64,000 nt of DNA, taken from the NCBI GenBank assembly GCA_963555705.1, contig OY743177.1, forward strand, positions 55,262,096-55,326,095. Direction: 5' to 3'. Shown here in pieces: positions 10,994-23,676 of the stretch (position 1 is the stretch's first letter; each line of letters begins with the position of its first letter). The notes below the pieces were generated by a model. The model did not search any database. It worked only from the letters and a program-made list of their open reading frames with translations, and was not told where the DNA came from. The translations under genes and the position numbers were made by a program. The stretch comes from Ligustrum vulgare. Taxonomy: Eukaryota > Streptophyta > Magnoliopsida > Lamiales > Oleaceae.

Positions 10994-13189
10994 GCCTTGA
11001 TTCATTATTTTTAAGATATTTGGATCCCATTTTTATAATAATATTAGAATTAGGTTGTCTTATACATCGGATTATTTGAGTTGAATTTGGCTGAGAACTT
11101 ACACAATTTGGCCGTAGTTTTATATTTTTAAATATTCATGCTGGTTGAAGTCTTTGAACTGTGCCATTTGATCGATGAAAAATATCAAAAGAAGTAAAAC
11201 TACGTGTTTTGTCCGTAAACATGGATCTAATTTTATTGTTGATGTAAGGTTAGACTGGTTGAAGCTTTATTTTTTGGAACCAAAATTTAGTTCCTTGTTG
11301 CCCCATTTGTTGGAAAAATTTATCTAATTGTGAATCTTGCTTTAAATTGCAGTATCATATTTTAGCTTATCTAGGGACACCAATTGGGTATGCGAAGCAA
11401 ATACTTGATTTGAGAGTTTTGAACGGTTACTGGATTCATTGTGCATGCCAGCTTAATGGATATGCTTACTGATGTTTCATTTTACCAAACAGCAGTGTCT
11501 CGTTTTTAGATAATTTTTTGTGATTTTGATATGATTTGAGATTATCTTTTTGTTAACAATTTGTATGTGTAAAGTTTAAATTTAAAATGTAGAAATTGTC
11601 TAATTTTTGCCTTTTTAATTATTTAATGTGTTAGACTAATTAAAAAAAATTGAAAAACACTTTTTAACGCTTACTCCCGCTTAAGCTTGTAAAGCTTGAC
11701 TCTCGGGCCTCACATTTCATTACGCTTTACGCTTTTTAGATTACTGATAATAAGTATGTTCTTTCACTTACGACTTGTTAATTTTTCACAGAAATGTACG
11801 TGTCCATATCCATATATCTTTAGACTATATACTGTGCGTAACAATACATCATATTTTTTTAGGTTTTGACAAAGCCCTTTAGAACTACGCATGAGAACCA
11901 CACACCAAAAAAAAATAATAAAAATAAATAAATAAAAGTTGTTTTCATAACTGACATTTTTTTTCAACGGGTTGATGGTCATAACTTTGAAGGAAACGAC
12001 TAGAACCATTCTCAGATAAGCTCTTAGGTTGTTGCCTTACAGTTTCCTTTTTTATTTTATTTTTTATATTTGGCCTCCATTATATTTTTACTCCTTATGT
12101 GTCCTTACGTGAAATTTTGTTCTCATGTGTAATTCAATAGTTAGCTTTTCGTTTAATTTACATCATTCAAATTATTTGATGTCTTATCTTTTCCAATAAG
12201 AAAAAAACTTTTCTCCTGATTTTTGAATTAATTTAGGGGCACCAATATTTTTTTGTTATGTAAGTGACCATGTTGTGTTTAACTTGTTTCCATTTTATGT
12301 AACATGAACTAATAGAACTAAACCAATCTCTTTCTCTATCATTATCGTGTACAGTTGTTCTCATTAATTTATGTATACCTTGCAATTTTTTGATTTCTGC
12401 TGAACACTGATAATAATAATTGTGTGAAAATTCTCCTTATCTTCTTTATGTTTCGACGCACTTTCAACTTCGTTATAAGGCCATAATTTAGAAAGTGTTT
12501 GCACATTTTTTCCTAAATTCTGAATCCATGTTCATGTCTGCATGTTTGTCATATTAATTGGCACATTTAATTTTAGATAATTACTCCATAATAAAATGTA
12601 TAGATTTTCAATTCTGGACGTCAATAATCTTTTAACTTTATTTTTTGTATTTGTGAAATATTTTTTTAAAAAAAGGGTTTTGTTATAGAACTTTGAAAAC
12701 AAGAAAAAAATTTATCTTGAACAACTATAAATCACATGTTTCTTGTTTAGACCTAGAATTTGATCGAGTTTTTACACATAAAAATAGCTATTTATTTCAT
12801 TAAAAAAAAAAAAAAAAACACATCCTTTTACAGGAAAAATATTGTTTATGTTACTTTTGCAGCACTTTTTACAATTGTTTATCACATACTTTGCCATTCT
12901 CATATGTCCACCAAATCCTTAGTTTCAAAAGTTGGTGTACTGCAGAGCTGTACAGTATTTAGATCTCAGTATGTGTATCTTCTCAATTAGTCACGATTTT
13001 TCCGTTTCAAAGTTGACTGATTGACTATTAATTAAATATATTTACAAAAATCATCCAACTTAATCGTCTTGTGTCTCTATTTAGTAACTTTTTATGTGTA
13101 ATACTATATATATATCAATGTCTTATCTTTGTCCTTCCAGTATATTATTATTAGTATCATATTTCTACCTAAGCCACACCAACACTCCA
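10994..13189. other. AT-rich intergenic DNA, no gene recognised
   Basis: No conserved reading frame is visible. Around 11350-11460, after an AG, a short open stretch (YHILAYLGTPIGYAKQ) resembles an exon scrap but matches nothing I recognise. Around 11660-11730 is a GC-richer repeat-like phrase (gcttactcccgcttaagc). A poly-A run lies at about 12801-12818. Confidence 0.45.
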
Positions 13190-13195
13190 TCCCTC

Positions 13196-13285
13196 TATAT
13201 ATTGTTATCACACCCCACACACAACCATAGAAAACACAAGTCTCTTGTTATTCATACATAACTTTCAAAGTATAGCTCAAGTAAG
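13196..13285 (+). promoter_or_regulatory. Promoter-like segment with 5' leader and splice donor, no gene behind it
   Basis: A TATA box (tatatatt, 13196-13203) in a CT-rich setting is followed by a C/A-rich leader, as in plant 5' UTRs, and a good splice donor (ctcaa/gtaagt, GT at 13281). No coding exon follows before the Athila-like DNA at about 13660. It may be the surviving 5' end of a host gene cut off by the retroelement. This is inference from signals only. Confidence 0.35.
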
Positions 13286-13659
13286 TCTCTTCTTTTACAG
13301 TTATTTTCCATCTTCTTCTTCTGCTGCAAAGTTTATATATAGGGTATTATACTACTTCTTTCATCTTGTTCTGTTGGTGCAAATTTTATATATATAGTAG
13401 TATGCTACTTCTTTTTACTGAAATTGTTCTGCTCCTTTATTTCTATACTTTGAATGATACATAAAGGAAGAACAATGCATAAAGGGTATAGCCTCATCAC
13501 TGATATTAGTCCATGACAGAAAAACTAGACCTCAAAGGTCATCGTAGCAGAAAAGACACCACTAAGAGTAACCCTAACCAGTTCTTCTAGGTACCAGAAT
13601 CTGATACTTATGGATGAGAAGGTAAATTTATTTACAATATGATCTAATTTCAATATGAA

Positions 13660-13974
13660 TATTTAAAACATCATCACTTTATTGAAACCGCTGCGTGTTT
13701 TCAAGAATCCCCACTTTTTTATCAATATTTAAATATTTGCTTGAAGTCTAAACTTGTCCTCTTGTTTGAGGATGATAAGGTGAGGTCAATCGAAGTTGTA
13801 CTCCATATTTGTAAAGTAATGCTTTGAAGAGCGTATTGTAAAAGTGAGATCTACATCACTAATAATAGCATGAGGTGTTCCATACCTGATGAATATGTAC
13901 TTCTTTGTGAATCTCACAACCACCTTTGAATCATTGGTTGAAAAGGGCTTTACTTCTAACCTATCTTGAAACAT
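13660..13974 (-). pseudogene. Ty3 integrase fragment
   Basis: Reading minus from 13974, the frame carries the integrase core phrase KKYIFIRYGTPHAIISD, followed after a frame change by YHPQTRGQV, the usual end of the core domain. A stop follows this motif and the frame degrades near 13660. It is the displaced downstream part of the Athila-like pol gene; the upstream part resumes at 27919. The adjoining sequence to the right is the TG start of an inserted LTR. Confidence 0.8.
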
Positions 13975-14757
13975 TGATAAGTGTATCTATATGTCTAAAT
14001 TAGAATAAATTATTGTCGTTTTTGAATATATATGCTCTTTAATTTGTGTCTATTTGTTTACTTTTCAGAAAATATCCCAAAAGATGAAGAATGAAGCAAT
14101 TGATGAGAAAAATGCGCAATTGGATGCTAATTGGAGCTTAATTGAGCAATTGATGAGTTTATGACAACAATTGAGAATCATCACTAGCGCGAAAGTGAAT
14201 AAATTAGAAGTTGAAGGACTAAAGAGCAAATTAACATGAGGGACCAACTTGCAAATATTCAATAATTGATTTGGATCACAAGAAGATACTTTGAGGATTT
14301 TTAAGAGTCAATTGGACGCAAGTAGAAGTAAAAAAAGAATGGAATATGATAAGAATATTACAGTAAAATTGATTCTAACCGCACAAGATTCTGGAAAAAT
14401 TTCTAGTCGAACTTTGAGACCTAATTTTGGGGTAGTAAACATTTGAATTGATAAAATCCTATTTCATAAAGAATTATAATCCTTTAAGTTTTCTTTCTAA
14501 CGCAATTTGAATCACCTCAATCGGATAAGGGAATAGAACGATGTGATCGAAACACTAAACGCTGTGCAGAAACCAAAAACTTACTCGCAAGCGGGTTTGA
14601 CGAATTTCTTTCCTTCTTCAACTACGCCTCTTCACCAACTATAAATACAACTTCTTGGCACAAATTCTTGGGGAATAAAGCATCGCAAAGGGACGTGAAT
14701 TGAAGATAATTGAATAATCAAAACTTGGTGCAAACGTTTCTTTCTTTATATTATTTT

Positions 14758-15242
14758 TGTTAGAATTAATGTACAAGCCCAATTTTTGGGCCGGACTTTA
14801 CAATTAGATTAATTAATATGATTAATTAATAAAGGCCCATTAATGGCCCTATTATCAATAGGGTTAGGGTTTTGTGTGCACATATTAATATGCGTACTAT
14901 TGTAGAGAAAATTATGACAGAGTCGCTTTTCTGTAATATTCTAGCGCAGAGTTTTTTCTCTTACTAGCACAAAGAGAAAAACCAATTCTCTCAAATCCAT
15001 TTCAATAGTTGGAGAGTGATGAAGTTCCCAGATTCAACTTGCTATGTGGATTTTTGTTAGAGGCTGGACAATTGGACAGCTGGTGGTGACAAGATTGTAC
15101 CTCCTGTTTCAGATTTCAGATCCACGAGATTCATCAAAAGCATAGTCTTTATCAAAAATTATATCTAAGTGCAAGGTTGATCCGGGCAATGGTTTTGTAT
15201 TTGTTTAATTTCCGATGTGCTTGTTTGTATCAAAATCTTATA
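14758..15242 (+). repeat. 5' LTR of the 7.5-kb copia element
   Basis: A 485-bp LTR from TGTTAGAATT to cttata, where the terminal CA has decayed to TA. It matches the 3' LTR at 21937-22306 except for substitutions (roughly one in twenty by eye over the first 225 bp). The 3' copy also lacks about 115 bp near its right end. Confidence 0.9.
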
Positions 15243-15243
15243 G

Positions 15244-15256
15244 TGGTATCAGAGAC
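15244..15256 (+). other. Primer binding site (initiator tRNA-Met type)
   Basis: TGGTATCAGAGAC starts two bases after the 5' LTR and is the standard copia primer site complementary to the initiator tRNA-Met 3' end. Confidence 0.85.
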
Positions 15257-15419
15257 TACCTTGTTACTTGTTAGAATTTGTTAAATTCTTTGATAGATTC
15301 AATATGATTGAAAAAAAATTTCTTGTTTCTAGTTTTTGAGAAAATTAGTTTTCTTGTTTAAATATGATTTGGAGAAGAAAATTATTTTTGGGTCAAAAAT
15401 TGGATCGAGAATCAAATTG

Positions 15420-15800
15420 GTAAACTCCGGTGAAATCAGTCGCCGAAGCTGGTGGGCGCAACAGCACCGCCGCACACAGCAGTGCGCGGCGCTGCTACAG
15501 ACAGCAGTGCTTGGCACTTCTGTGTGTGCAGCCGCGCACTGCACAGGTTGGATTGTGAGCAGTCGCGATCGTCGTCGCCGTGCGATTCGCGCGGCAACAG
15601 CAGCGTGAAGGTCGCGCTGCTATAGCGTGGTTGCTACATGGCAGCGCCTTCACGCTGCTGCTACAGCGAGAAGCCGCCGCTCAACAGCGGCGGTTCCCAC
15701 CGCGGGTGAGAGAGGTGGCGCGACAACCAGGAAAGGGAGAGGAGACTCAGTTTCGATTTTCAGATTTTTGGGGGCGGGGGCTTCCTCCGCAATTTGAGAA
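15420..15800 (+). other. GC-rich leader of the copia element
   Basis: A strongly GC-rich island in an AT-rich element, built of CAGCAG/GCCGC-type words. It is open in several frames on both strands, which reflects composition rather than coding. No domain is recognised. It may be part of the untranslated leader or captured host DNA. Confidence 0.5.
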
Positions 15801-15889
15801 TTTGCAAGGGCTCAGTTGCAATTTTTTATTAAGGTTTAGAATTGAGATGGGGGCATTGTTGAAATTTTCGAAATTTTGGGCCCCTGTCT

Positions 15890-16760
15890 GCAATTAACTA
15901 ATAAGGGTCAAGTTGCAATTTTAAAAAAGGGCCGATCATGCAATTTATGAAATTGAAGGGGCTGTTTGTAATTTTAAATTGGGTCAGAATGCAATTTTTC
16001 AAATTGAATTTTAAAATTTGTTTTAAATTGGATTTTCAAATTGATTTGACCCAATTTAAAACTTTGACCAGATTTTTAATTTTGACCCAATTCAAAATTT
16101 TATTTTAAAATTCACGACTTTTAAATTATTGTTATAATTAGATTTTAACAAAATATATAACTTTGACCATAAATTGAGTTTTATTTTATTTAGGAGTTTT
16201 ATCCTAAATTAAAATGTTAATTCAATTTCCCCTAATTTAAGAATTAGAGTTTGGACTCTAATTTGGTATTTGATTAAAATTTGATTTTAATTAAATTCGG
16301 TTTAATAATTAGTTATTTCAATTAATTAATTATTAATTAAATATTATTTAGGATTTGATCCTAAATCCAATTGGCCCTAGAATCTTGAAGTTGGAGTTGG
16401 ACTCTAATTTGGTATTTAATGAAAATTTGATTTTAATTAGATAAACCCGTCAATTAATGTAATTGATTAATTTGATTAATTAGTTACTAAATTGAATTTT
16501 ATTTTATTTCAGGAGTTTTATCCTAAATTAAGATTTTAATTTAATTTGCCTCTTTTGGAATTAGAGTTGGACTCTAATTTAGTATTTGATTAAAATATGA
16601 TTTTAATTAAATAAGTCCCGCTAACTAAAGTTATTTAGTTAATTTGATTAATTAATTATTGTTCCGATCCATTTTATCTAAATTACTTTAGATGACCTAA
16701 ATTGCTAGAAACTTGAAATTTGTTTATATAATATTAGATATTATATTATAATACATTTAT
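15890..16760 (+). repeat. Degenerate AT-rich tandem phrases in the copia leader
   Basis: Variants of ttaaattgggtcaaaatttgc and of ggagttggactctaatttggtatt recur several times (for example near 16250, 16395 and 16565), about 150-170 bp apart, giving a loose tandem structure. No reading frame survives, and no domain was recognised. Confidence 0.6.
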
Positions 16761-17264
16761 ATGATGAATGTGTATTTAGTGGATGATTATGGACTCGACC
16801 CTTGTGATTGGTTGAACGTATGGTTAACTTATTCTACTTTGTTGGTTAGGCATGCAAGCCTATTATTATTTAATTGGGCCTGCGTGCCTATTATTTAATT
16901 TATTTATTTGGGCCTGCGAGCTCTAGTTTGTAGATATGGGCCTGCGTGTGCTTTGATACAGGCCTGCGTGCCAACTAGTATAGGATACAATTTGGAGTTG
17001 GCCACAAGAAGACAACTAGTATAGGATACAGGTTGCAGCAGCAGATGGAGATTATTGCATTTAGCATTCGATGATCAAATGCAATGTCCTCTAGGAATTG
17101 ACCAACTAGTCTTCTTCATGGCTCGAGAGGACTAGATAGATATCGTCCATAATTATCCATAATGTTATTATATGTATGATTAATTGCATGGTTGATGTTA
17201 GTTAATATACATAGGAATGATGAGACAAACCCCTCACTTAAAATTATATTAAGTCATATGCTTT

Positions 17265-17800
17265 CCATTGTTATAATGAAAAACCAGAGTTTACTATCGA
17301 TGTCAGCTTGTTGAGTCACTCAAGGCTACTCGCTGGTAGATATGTTTCTCATTATGAAGTATCAGATACTTCTGAACAATGGGTCGGACTTAACCGAAAC
17401 TACATTATTTATTGAGTAAATCAAAATGGATATAATTTTGGAAGCAATTTATTAAATTCGTATTAACTGGTTAATACAAAGTGCCTTCCATTGTTATAGT
17501 GAAAAACCAGAATCTGCCCTCGATACGGTTTGTTGAGTCATTCAAGACTGAAAGTGGGAAGGTGTGTTTATCACTATGAAACATAAGATGTTTCTGAACA
17601 ATGGGTAGAATTTAACCGAAATCCATCTTTTGTTGAGTCACTCAAGGAGATGAGATTTTGGAGGCACAGTCAAGTAAATACATAAGATGTATGCGACAAT
17701 GAGTTGTCTACTTGATGATCTAGGAGTCACATGGAGATGTGATTGATAGGAGTATCTACCTGGATGTTTCATTAGAGCTTGTTGAGTCACTCAAGGTTCT
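17265..17800 (+). repeat. Repeated palindromic motif TTGAGTCACTCAA
   Basis: Four copies of a ttgttgagtcactcaagg phrase lie near 17309, 17531, 17631 and 17780, the second with one change. The core is a 13-bp palindrome around TGAGTCA. The wider surroundings (cattgttataatgaaaaaccag ... tctgaacaatggg) are also duplicated at about 225-bp spacing. TGAGTCA is the known core bound by GCN4/bZIP-type factors; a role here is inference. Confidence 0.75.
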
Positions 17801-18629
17801 AATGGAATAAAATGGATCCTAGCCTACTGTGAATCTAACAGGATTCTACGAGATTAATGTTGAGGGTCATTAATTCAAGTAAAACAGTGGGAGCAATCGA
17901 TTTAATAAAAGACCTTATTAAATTGATTTATACATGATAATACGTGATTTATTTACTATTGTTGTTGTTGTATGAGTTTTAAAATTTGAGTTGTTACTTC
18001 AACTTATGGAGTATAATTGACACTATGTAAGTTCATTAGACTGAAATCCTTAAATTGGCGTCGTCCTTTGAGAAATGATCTCAAAACACGATATGATCGA
18101 GAATACTCTTCTCGAACATGCCAATAATAGGACACTATATTTATAATTGCGAGGCTTCCTTAACCGAACTGAAAAAGTGAGAAGTTTGGTGAATCTTCTA
18201 CTTCAGTTTTCTATTTGATAAAGGTTAAATAATCTACTTAACCAATCGAGTATTAGATACCAATAATATGCAACGGCTAAAAGTAGAATAATTGTGAAAA
18301 ATGGTGATATACCTAATTGTAGGTAATAAAGTAAATGTTTCTTGAACAGCTCAAGAAGCTATCAACTCTTTTTGCCTTCTGATTCAGTGTTAAATTAGAC
18401 AATTGTTAATTACAGTTCTTATGAAGAACGACACTTCTACTTCATGTTTGGACATGAAGTGATTATCCTCTATAATTAAGAATAATAGTTTTTCATTAAC
18501 TTAGATGAGATAATATGGAAGCTAGGTAAATAACAAATAGTCTACATTCTGAATATTGATAAGGTAAAGAAGAAGTCACACATAAATCTGACACTTGACT
18601 TATTCAATTGACAGAGATATATGTATATC

Positions 18630-20660
18630 TCGCCTTGGAGGTAAATTGATAAGTCAATGTGGGATGGTTGATCCACTGAGCCTGTTACATTCGAATGTAA
18701 GCGGGCATATGTCAGAGTGGTCTTTAATCATTAGATAACCATGATTGTCATTGTTATCTATAATAAAGCTTAAATCTGAAAGTTTGAAAAGTTCAAATAA
18801 TACAGATATAAATTAGAAGGCCAAAATGAGAAAAATATTCTAAGCACTTAGATTTGATCAAGGTGAAGAATATTTAAAATGATTGACTTCAAGATTATGT
18901 TATGAGAACATAATTTTCGCATAGATACTCTTTCGCATATGCCTCGGCACAACGACGTATCTAAAAGAGGAAATATTGCAATTGATGCAATCATTGATGA
19001 AGCCACGCAAAATCTCCAAAAAAAAAAAAACTATTTTTGGAACTTTGCACTGAACACTTTATGTTACAAACTTTGTCGTGTTCCATGATAATCGGTTGAT
19101 GAAGGTCCTTATAAGATATGGATTTCAAAGGTCTAATCTTCCTCGAGTTAAGATTTAAGACCTCGATACTTATTAGAAGTACACCAAATTTGGATAAGCA
19201 ATAGCCTTAGTCCAATATATATATTTTTGGGTTATCCAAAAGATGGTTAGATATTGTTTTTTACATTCCTATTGAGAAAGAATGTCTATCTCGAATTTTG
19301 TAATATCTTAGAGAAATAGTTCATCTAAGAGAAGACAGTGGGAGTAAAAGTAGAATATGAAAGAGTTCATGATTACACATATATACTTAACCGATTAAAT
19401 AAGCTCGAATATGTGTTTGTATTGGATGAGGCATAAATTGATGCTTGGAAGACGATCGTTACTTAGGACGCGGTGACGACTAAGAACGCACTAACTCCAT
19501 GTAAAGACATTAGAATCATGCGTACTCCATTGAGTTACACATCCCTGATTACTAATATTGTATTAGTCATCAAGGATAATGAGCCTATATTTACATAGAA
19601 GCTAAGTCAAACGTTGACTAAACGAGATGGCAGGAAGCCATAGAATCCGAGATAAAAATAAGTTTTGGAACTTGTTTGATTCGCCTGAAATGGGTAAGAC
19701 CCATAGGTTGTAAATGTGAATCAATTCAGATTCTGCTTGTGGTAGCAACATGCTGTAATTATGGGATTTTTGAATCCTTATATATACTTAAACATAGGAT
19801 ACTAACTACAGATATCTATTATAGATTAAAGCAAGCCTCACGGAGCTAGAATCTTAATTTTGATGAGATAATAATCAAAATGTTTGATTTTATCAAAATT
19901 ATAGATTAATTATATGTGTATATAAAAGGTTAGTGGGAGTATTCAATATTTCTGATACCATATGTAGATGACATATTATTGATCAGAAGTTGAGTCTTTA
20001 ACCTTTAAAGTGAAAGTGCAATTATTTTGAATTTCTCCATGATGGATTTGAGAAATAAAACATTCACTTTGGGAACCAGAATATATAAAGATAGATTTGG
20101 AAGGTTGTTTTGATTTCTTAATCCACGTACATAGATATAATGCTAATGGGGTTAACATGAGTGAATCCAATGTAGGATTTCTATCCCAAAAGTTTTGGGG
20201 TTAATTTTTTCAAAATGGTGTTTAGAACACATATTGAGAAATAATGATGTGGAGAAGATACATGATTGTTTGACAATAAGATCTTAAACGCGACACTATG
20301 TACGATACCTTTTGTATTATTGAGTACTTGAGAAGTACTAAGAATATAGTAGACACGAGGAGAAATGTAGACTTACAGTCTTAAGATATAGAGATACCAT
20401 CCTTTAGTCCAGGAAGGGATGAAGGAAATATTCAGTCTAATTGTTAATTAACTCATAGTAGTGGTGAAGTCAGTTTGAAATGGTTCAAACAAGAGCGATC
20501 GCTAACTATACAACCGAGACCAAATACATAAGTGCTTGTAAAGCAATATCGATCGTTAAGTTCATTAATGAACTATAACTGTTCCTAGCATTGTAGCTCC
20601 AGTAATGAGTACTGTGACGACAATGGAGCCATCCCGCAAGCGAGGGAACTGGGTCTCATC
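18630..20660 (+). pseudogene. Copia integrase/RT/RNase H relic
   Basis: Scattered frames match copia pol. Near 19225-19330 an integrase C-terminal phrase of the VGYPKETRGYYFY type is decayed. At 19620-19720 the RT start resembles WQEAIESEI and PIGCK. Near 19830 YRLKQAS stands for YGLKQAS. At 19961-19972 is the catalytic YVDD. RNase H occurs near 20600-20640 as YCDDNGAIPQA. Stops and frameshifts occur every few dozen codons, so no protein can be made. Confidence 0.8.
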
Positions 20661-21936
20661 GATGATCTGAGTATGTATTTAGGGGTTGCTATCTTATTCG
20701 AAGATTGTAGAAAAATAGAATTCATGCCCACTAACCTTGCAAAGGTTGAATATGTGAAGAGTCACATATCTAAGATCGGGAATGTGATTTTCACATAAAC
20801 TCGTTATGTATAAGATACATGAGTTATTGGATCTAGTGGGAGTATGTCAGTGTTATGCTATAAATCCAATCGTTGAAATAGCATAATACATATTATCATT
20901 GTTATAATAAAGGAAGATCTATTATTAAATTGAGTTTAACTCACTATTTAGATAATAGAGTCCGTAGAATAAGTTTAAGTAACTTGTAAGTCACAAGGTG
21001 TTGTGACTGTGAGATACAAGTCATTAATATCTTGTTCTAAAATTTTCCCTAGTCGAAGTAACAACAAGATACGGATATTGTTGTTACAGTTAGACTAGCA
21101 TGTGTTGCATTTCTTTCTTATGAAGAAAATAGCTTATCTCACAAGCTAAAATGTAGAGGGACATTCGAATGAACACGTGGATGCATTGTTAGCTGAACAA
21201 AGCATTGGATGACCCGTCTAGAGATTCTACATGGATAACTATCTAAGCGTCAGTGGTGAATCTCTAATGTGCGGTTGTGGATTTGGTCATTTGACTTGAG
21301 GACTTCATAGAATCTTATATGAGGATTACTATACTTTGGTGAGCGTTGATGTTGGCTCTTGAGAGGGAATCATCAGGATGACGTCGTACGGGTATAGTGA
21401 GAGTCATATGAAAGTTGTGTATGTCCAATATGAGGATTCGTCACTCCTGGGTAGTAGGAGATTATAACATGTATTTCTCTCATTTAAGTTGATGTAAATT
21501 CCTTGGTCAGGGTGAAGTTATGAGTTGGAAATGTGTTTTCAGTTATAACAAGATCAACTAAGATAAGAAGTGAATAAGATAATTGGTTGAAATGAGATTG
21601 ACGCTATCCATGTCTCTTAACCAATTAGGTTATATTGATGAAGGGATTATATTTCCACGGTAACCGCACATGAACTGGTCTTGTCATGCCACGTGACTTT
21701 TCCTTTCACATGGATTTCCATGACACGTTGCTAGATGTCAATCTAGGACGACGACGTGAATTAATTGATCTTGGTGAGTCAAGGATGAATTAGAAATAGA
21801 GATTTCAATTCATATTATTCTAATCAGATTGGAATAATAATAACACGGTGTTTGCCATCGTGAATGGAACATAATGGGTCACACACAAAAGGCGAGAATT
21901 GAGTATCTAGAATTGGACATTGTCCAAGTAGGAGAT

Positions 21937-22306
21937 TGTTAGAATTAATGTACAAGCCCAATTGTTGGGCCGGATTTTACAATTAGATTAATTAATATGA
22001 TTAATTAATCAAGGTCCATTAATGGTCCTATTGTCAATAGGGTTAGGGTTTTGTGTGCACATATTAATATGCGCACTATTGTAGAGAAAATTATGACAAA
22101 GTCGCTTTTCTGTAATATTCTAGCACAGGGTTTTTTCTCTTGCTAGCACAAAGAGAAAAATCAATTCTCTCAAATCCATTTCAATAGCTGGAGAGTGATG
22201 AAGTTCCAGATTCAACTCGCTGTGTGGATTTCTGTTAGAGGCTGGACAATTGGACAGTTCGTGTTTGTTTAATTTTCGTTGTACATGTATGTATCGAAAC
22301 CTTACA
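21937..22306 (+). repeat. 3' LTR of the 7.5-kb copia element
   Basis: A 370-bp LTR starting TGTTAGAATT and ending TTACA. It is preceded by the purine-rich tract caagtaggagat, the expected second-strand primer. Compared with the 5' LTR it carries an internal deletion of about 115 bp after ggacaattggacag. Confidence 0.9.
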
Positions 22307-23070
22307 ATTTTCAATGAACATTTTTTTATAGTTGTTTTTGTTCTTTATTCATGATTTGTAACTAAATTCTATATTGGGATGAACGATGTAGCCTAGCCAT
22401 ATTATTTTAATTCCAAGTTCCATAGTTTCAATGTTTTGTTGCATGTATTGATTTATTATTGTTCTTAATGCTTGAATTAGTTGATCACCAATTCATGATA
22501 TATTGAGTTATTTCCATAATCCGATAGGTGAGTTAATAACTTAGAACGTGATAATAAATCCGGTAATTGAACAAGAGATAGAGATATACGTTTGTTATTA
22601 TCGCGGTAGTGTGAATTCTTGTATTTATTGCATCTAGATAAGGAGTATTCAGACCCGCTGTAGAGATACATGGTTGAATTATTTAGGTAGAATTGATTTA
22701 AACTCGAGAGAGGAATCTCAATATACATTAGTGAATTCGACCGAATGCATATTTAAGAAATAAAACTGGAATTGGAATTGATTTAACTGGTTGGGTGAAA
22801 TCGTGAATCCCAACTACTTTACAATCATCTTTAAAAAAAATAATTTCTCAATTTAATTCTTTAATTTATTTTCTTATTTTAATTTAAAACACCAAATTAT
22901 TTCGTCTGTTCAAATAAGGTTTAGAACTAACATATTTCGGTAGTTAATACCAGTCCTCGTGGAACGATAATTCGAATTCATTGATCCACTCATTACTCTT
23001 CACGATCCTGTACACTTGCTGGCATATCTCGCATCGCGATATATCGGTGAAAAAATTTTTGGCATCGTTG

Positions 23071-23676
23071 CCGCGCGCGAGTATTTTTTGATCTCTGCAC
23101 AGCTTTCAGTGTTTCGATCATATCTTTCTATTCCCTTATCCAATTGAGGTGATTCAAATTGTCTTAGAAATAAAACTTAAAGGAGTACAATTTTTTCTGA
23201 AATAGGATTTTCCCAATTCGAACATTTACTACCCCAAAATTAGGTCTCAAAGTTCAAATAGAAATCTGTCCAAAATCTTATGCGGTTGGAATCAATTTTA
23301 TGGTAATATTCTTATCATATTCCATTCCTTTGTTACTTCTACTTGCATCCAATTGACTCCTAAAAATCCTCAAAGTATCTTCTTCTGATCTAAATCAATT
23401 ATTTGATATTTGCAAGTTGGTCCCTCATGTTAATTTGCTCTTTAATCCTTCAACTTCTAATTTATTCACTTTCGCGCCAGGGATGATTCTCGATTGTTGT
23501 CATAAACTCCTCAATTGCTCATTTAAGATCCACTAAGCATCCAATTGTACATTTTTCTCATCAATTGCTTCATTCTTCATCTTTTTGGGATATTTTCTGA
23601 AAAGTAAACAAATAGACACAAATTAAAGAGCATATATTCAAAAACGACAATAATTTATTCTAATTTAGACATATCA
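23071..23676 (-). repeat. Inverted, truncated gypsy LTR (U3 part only)
   Basis: The reverse complement matches the first 600 bp of the 58034 LTR, beginning TGATATGTC at 23676 and breaking off at the gactcgcgcgcgg phrase before the TATA box. It abuts the primer-site remnant of the forward LTR, giving a head-to-head arrangement. To its right the minus-strand polypurine tract agtttgggggtatt (23677-23690) identifies it as the 3' LTR of the minus element to the right. Confidence 0.8.

Larger units (their letters stand above)
14758..22306 (+). mobile_element. Ty1/copia element, 7.5 kb, target duplication ATTTT
   Basis: The element begins TGTTAGAATTAATG at 14758 and ends ...TTACA at 22306. It is flanked by ATTTT at 14753-14757 and 22307-22311, inside the gypsy LTR. 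It has LTRs of 485 and 370 bp, a tRNA-Met primer site, and a polypurine tract before the 3' LTR. Its copia polyprotein relic is in integrase, reverse transcriptase, RNase H order. No open frame longer than about 105 codons remains. About 2.7 kb separates the primer site from the first recognisable domain region, and about 1.2 kb separates RNase H from the 3' LTR, both unusually long. Confidence 0.92.
13975..23054 (+). repeat. Forward gypsy LTR split by a copia element
   Basis: A 1.5-kb LTR of the same family as the one at 58034-59720. It starts TGATAAGTG at 13975, has a TATA box (ctataaatac) near 14640, and is interrupted at 14757 by a copia element. It resumes at 22307 and ends near 23054 after the cgcatcgcga phrase. 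Directly beyond lies a degraded primer site, tggcatcgttgcc (23060-23072), which resembles the tRNA-Asp type. So this was the 5' LTR of a forward element whose body is gone. Confidence 0.8.

Noticed and set aside
15336..15897. Overlapping frames in the GC-rich copia leader
   Set aside because: They are open on both strands because of GC-rich CAG/GCC composition; no domain or conserved motif.
22477..22728. Short proteins containing the CNKYKNSH phrase (also at 26867 and 59141)
   Set aside because: The same frame occurs in each copy of the gypsy LTR; it is LTR sequence, not a gene.
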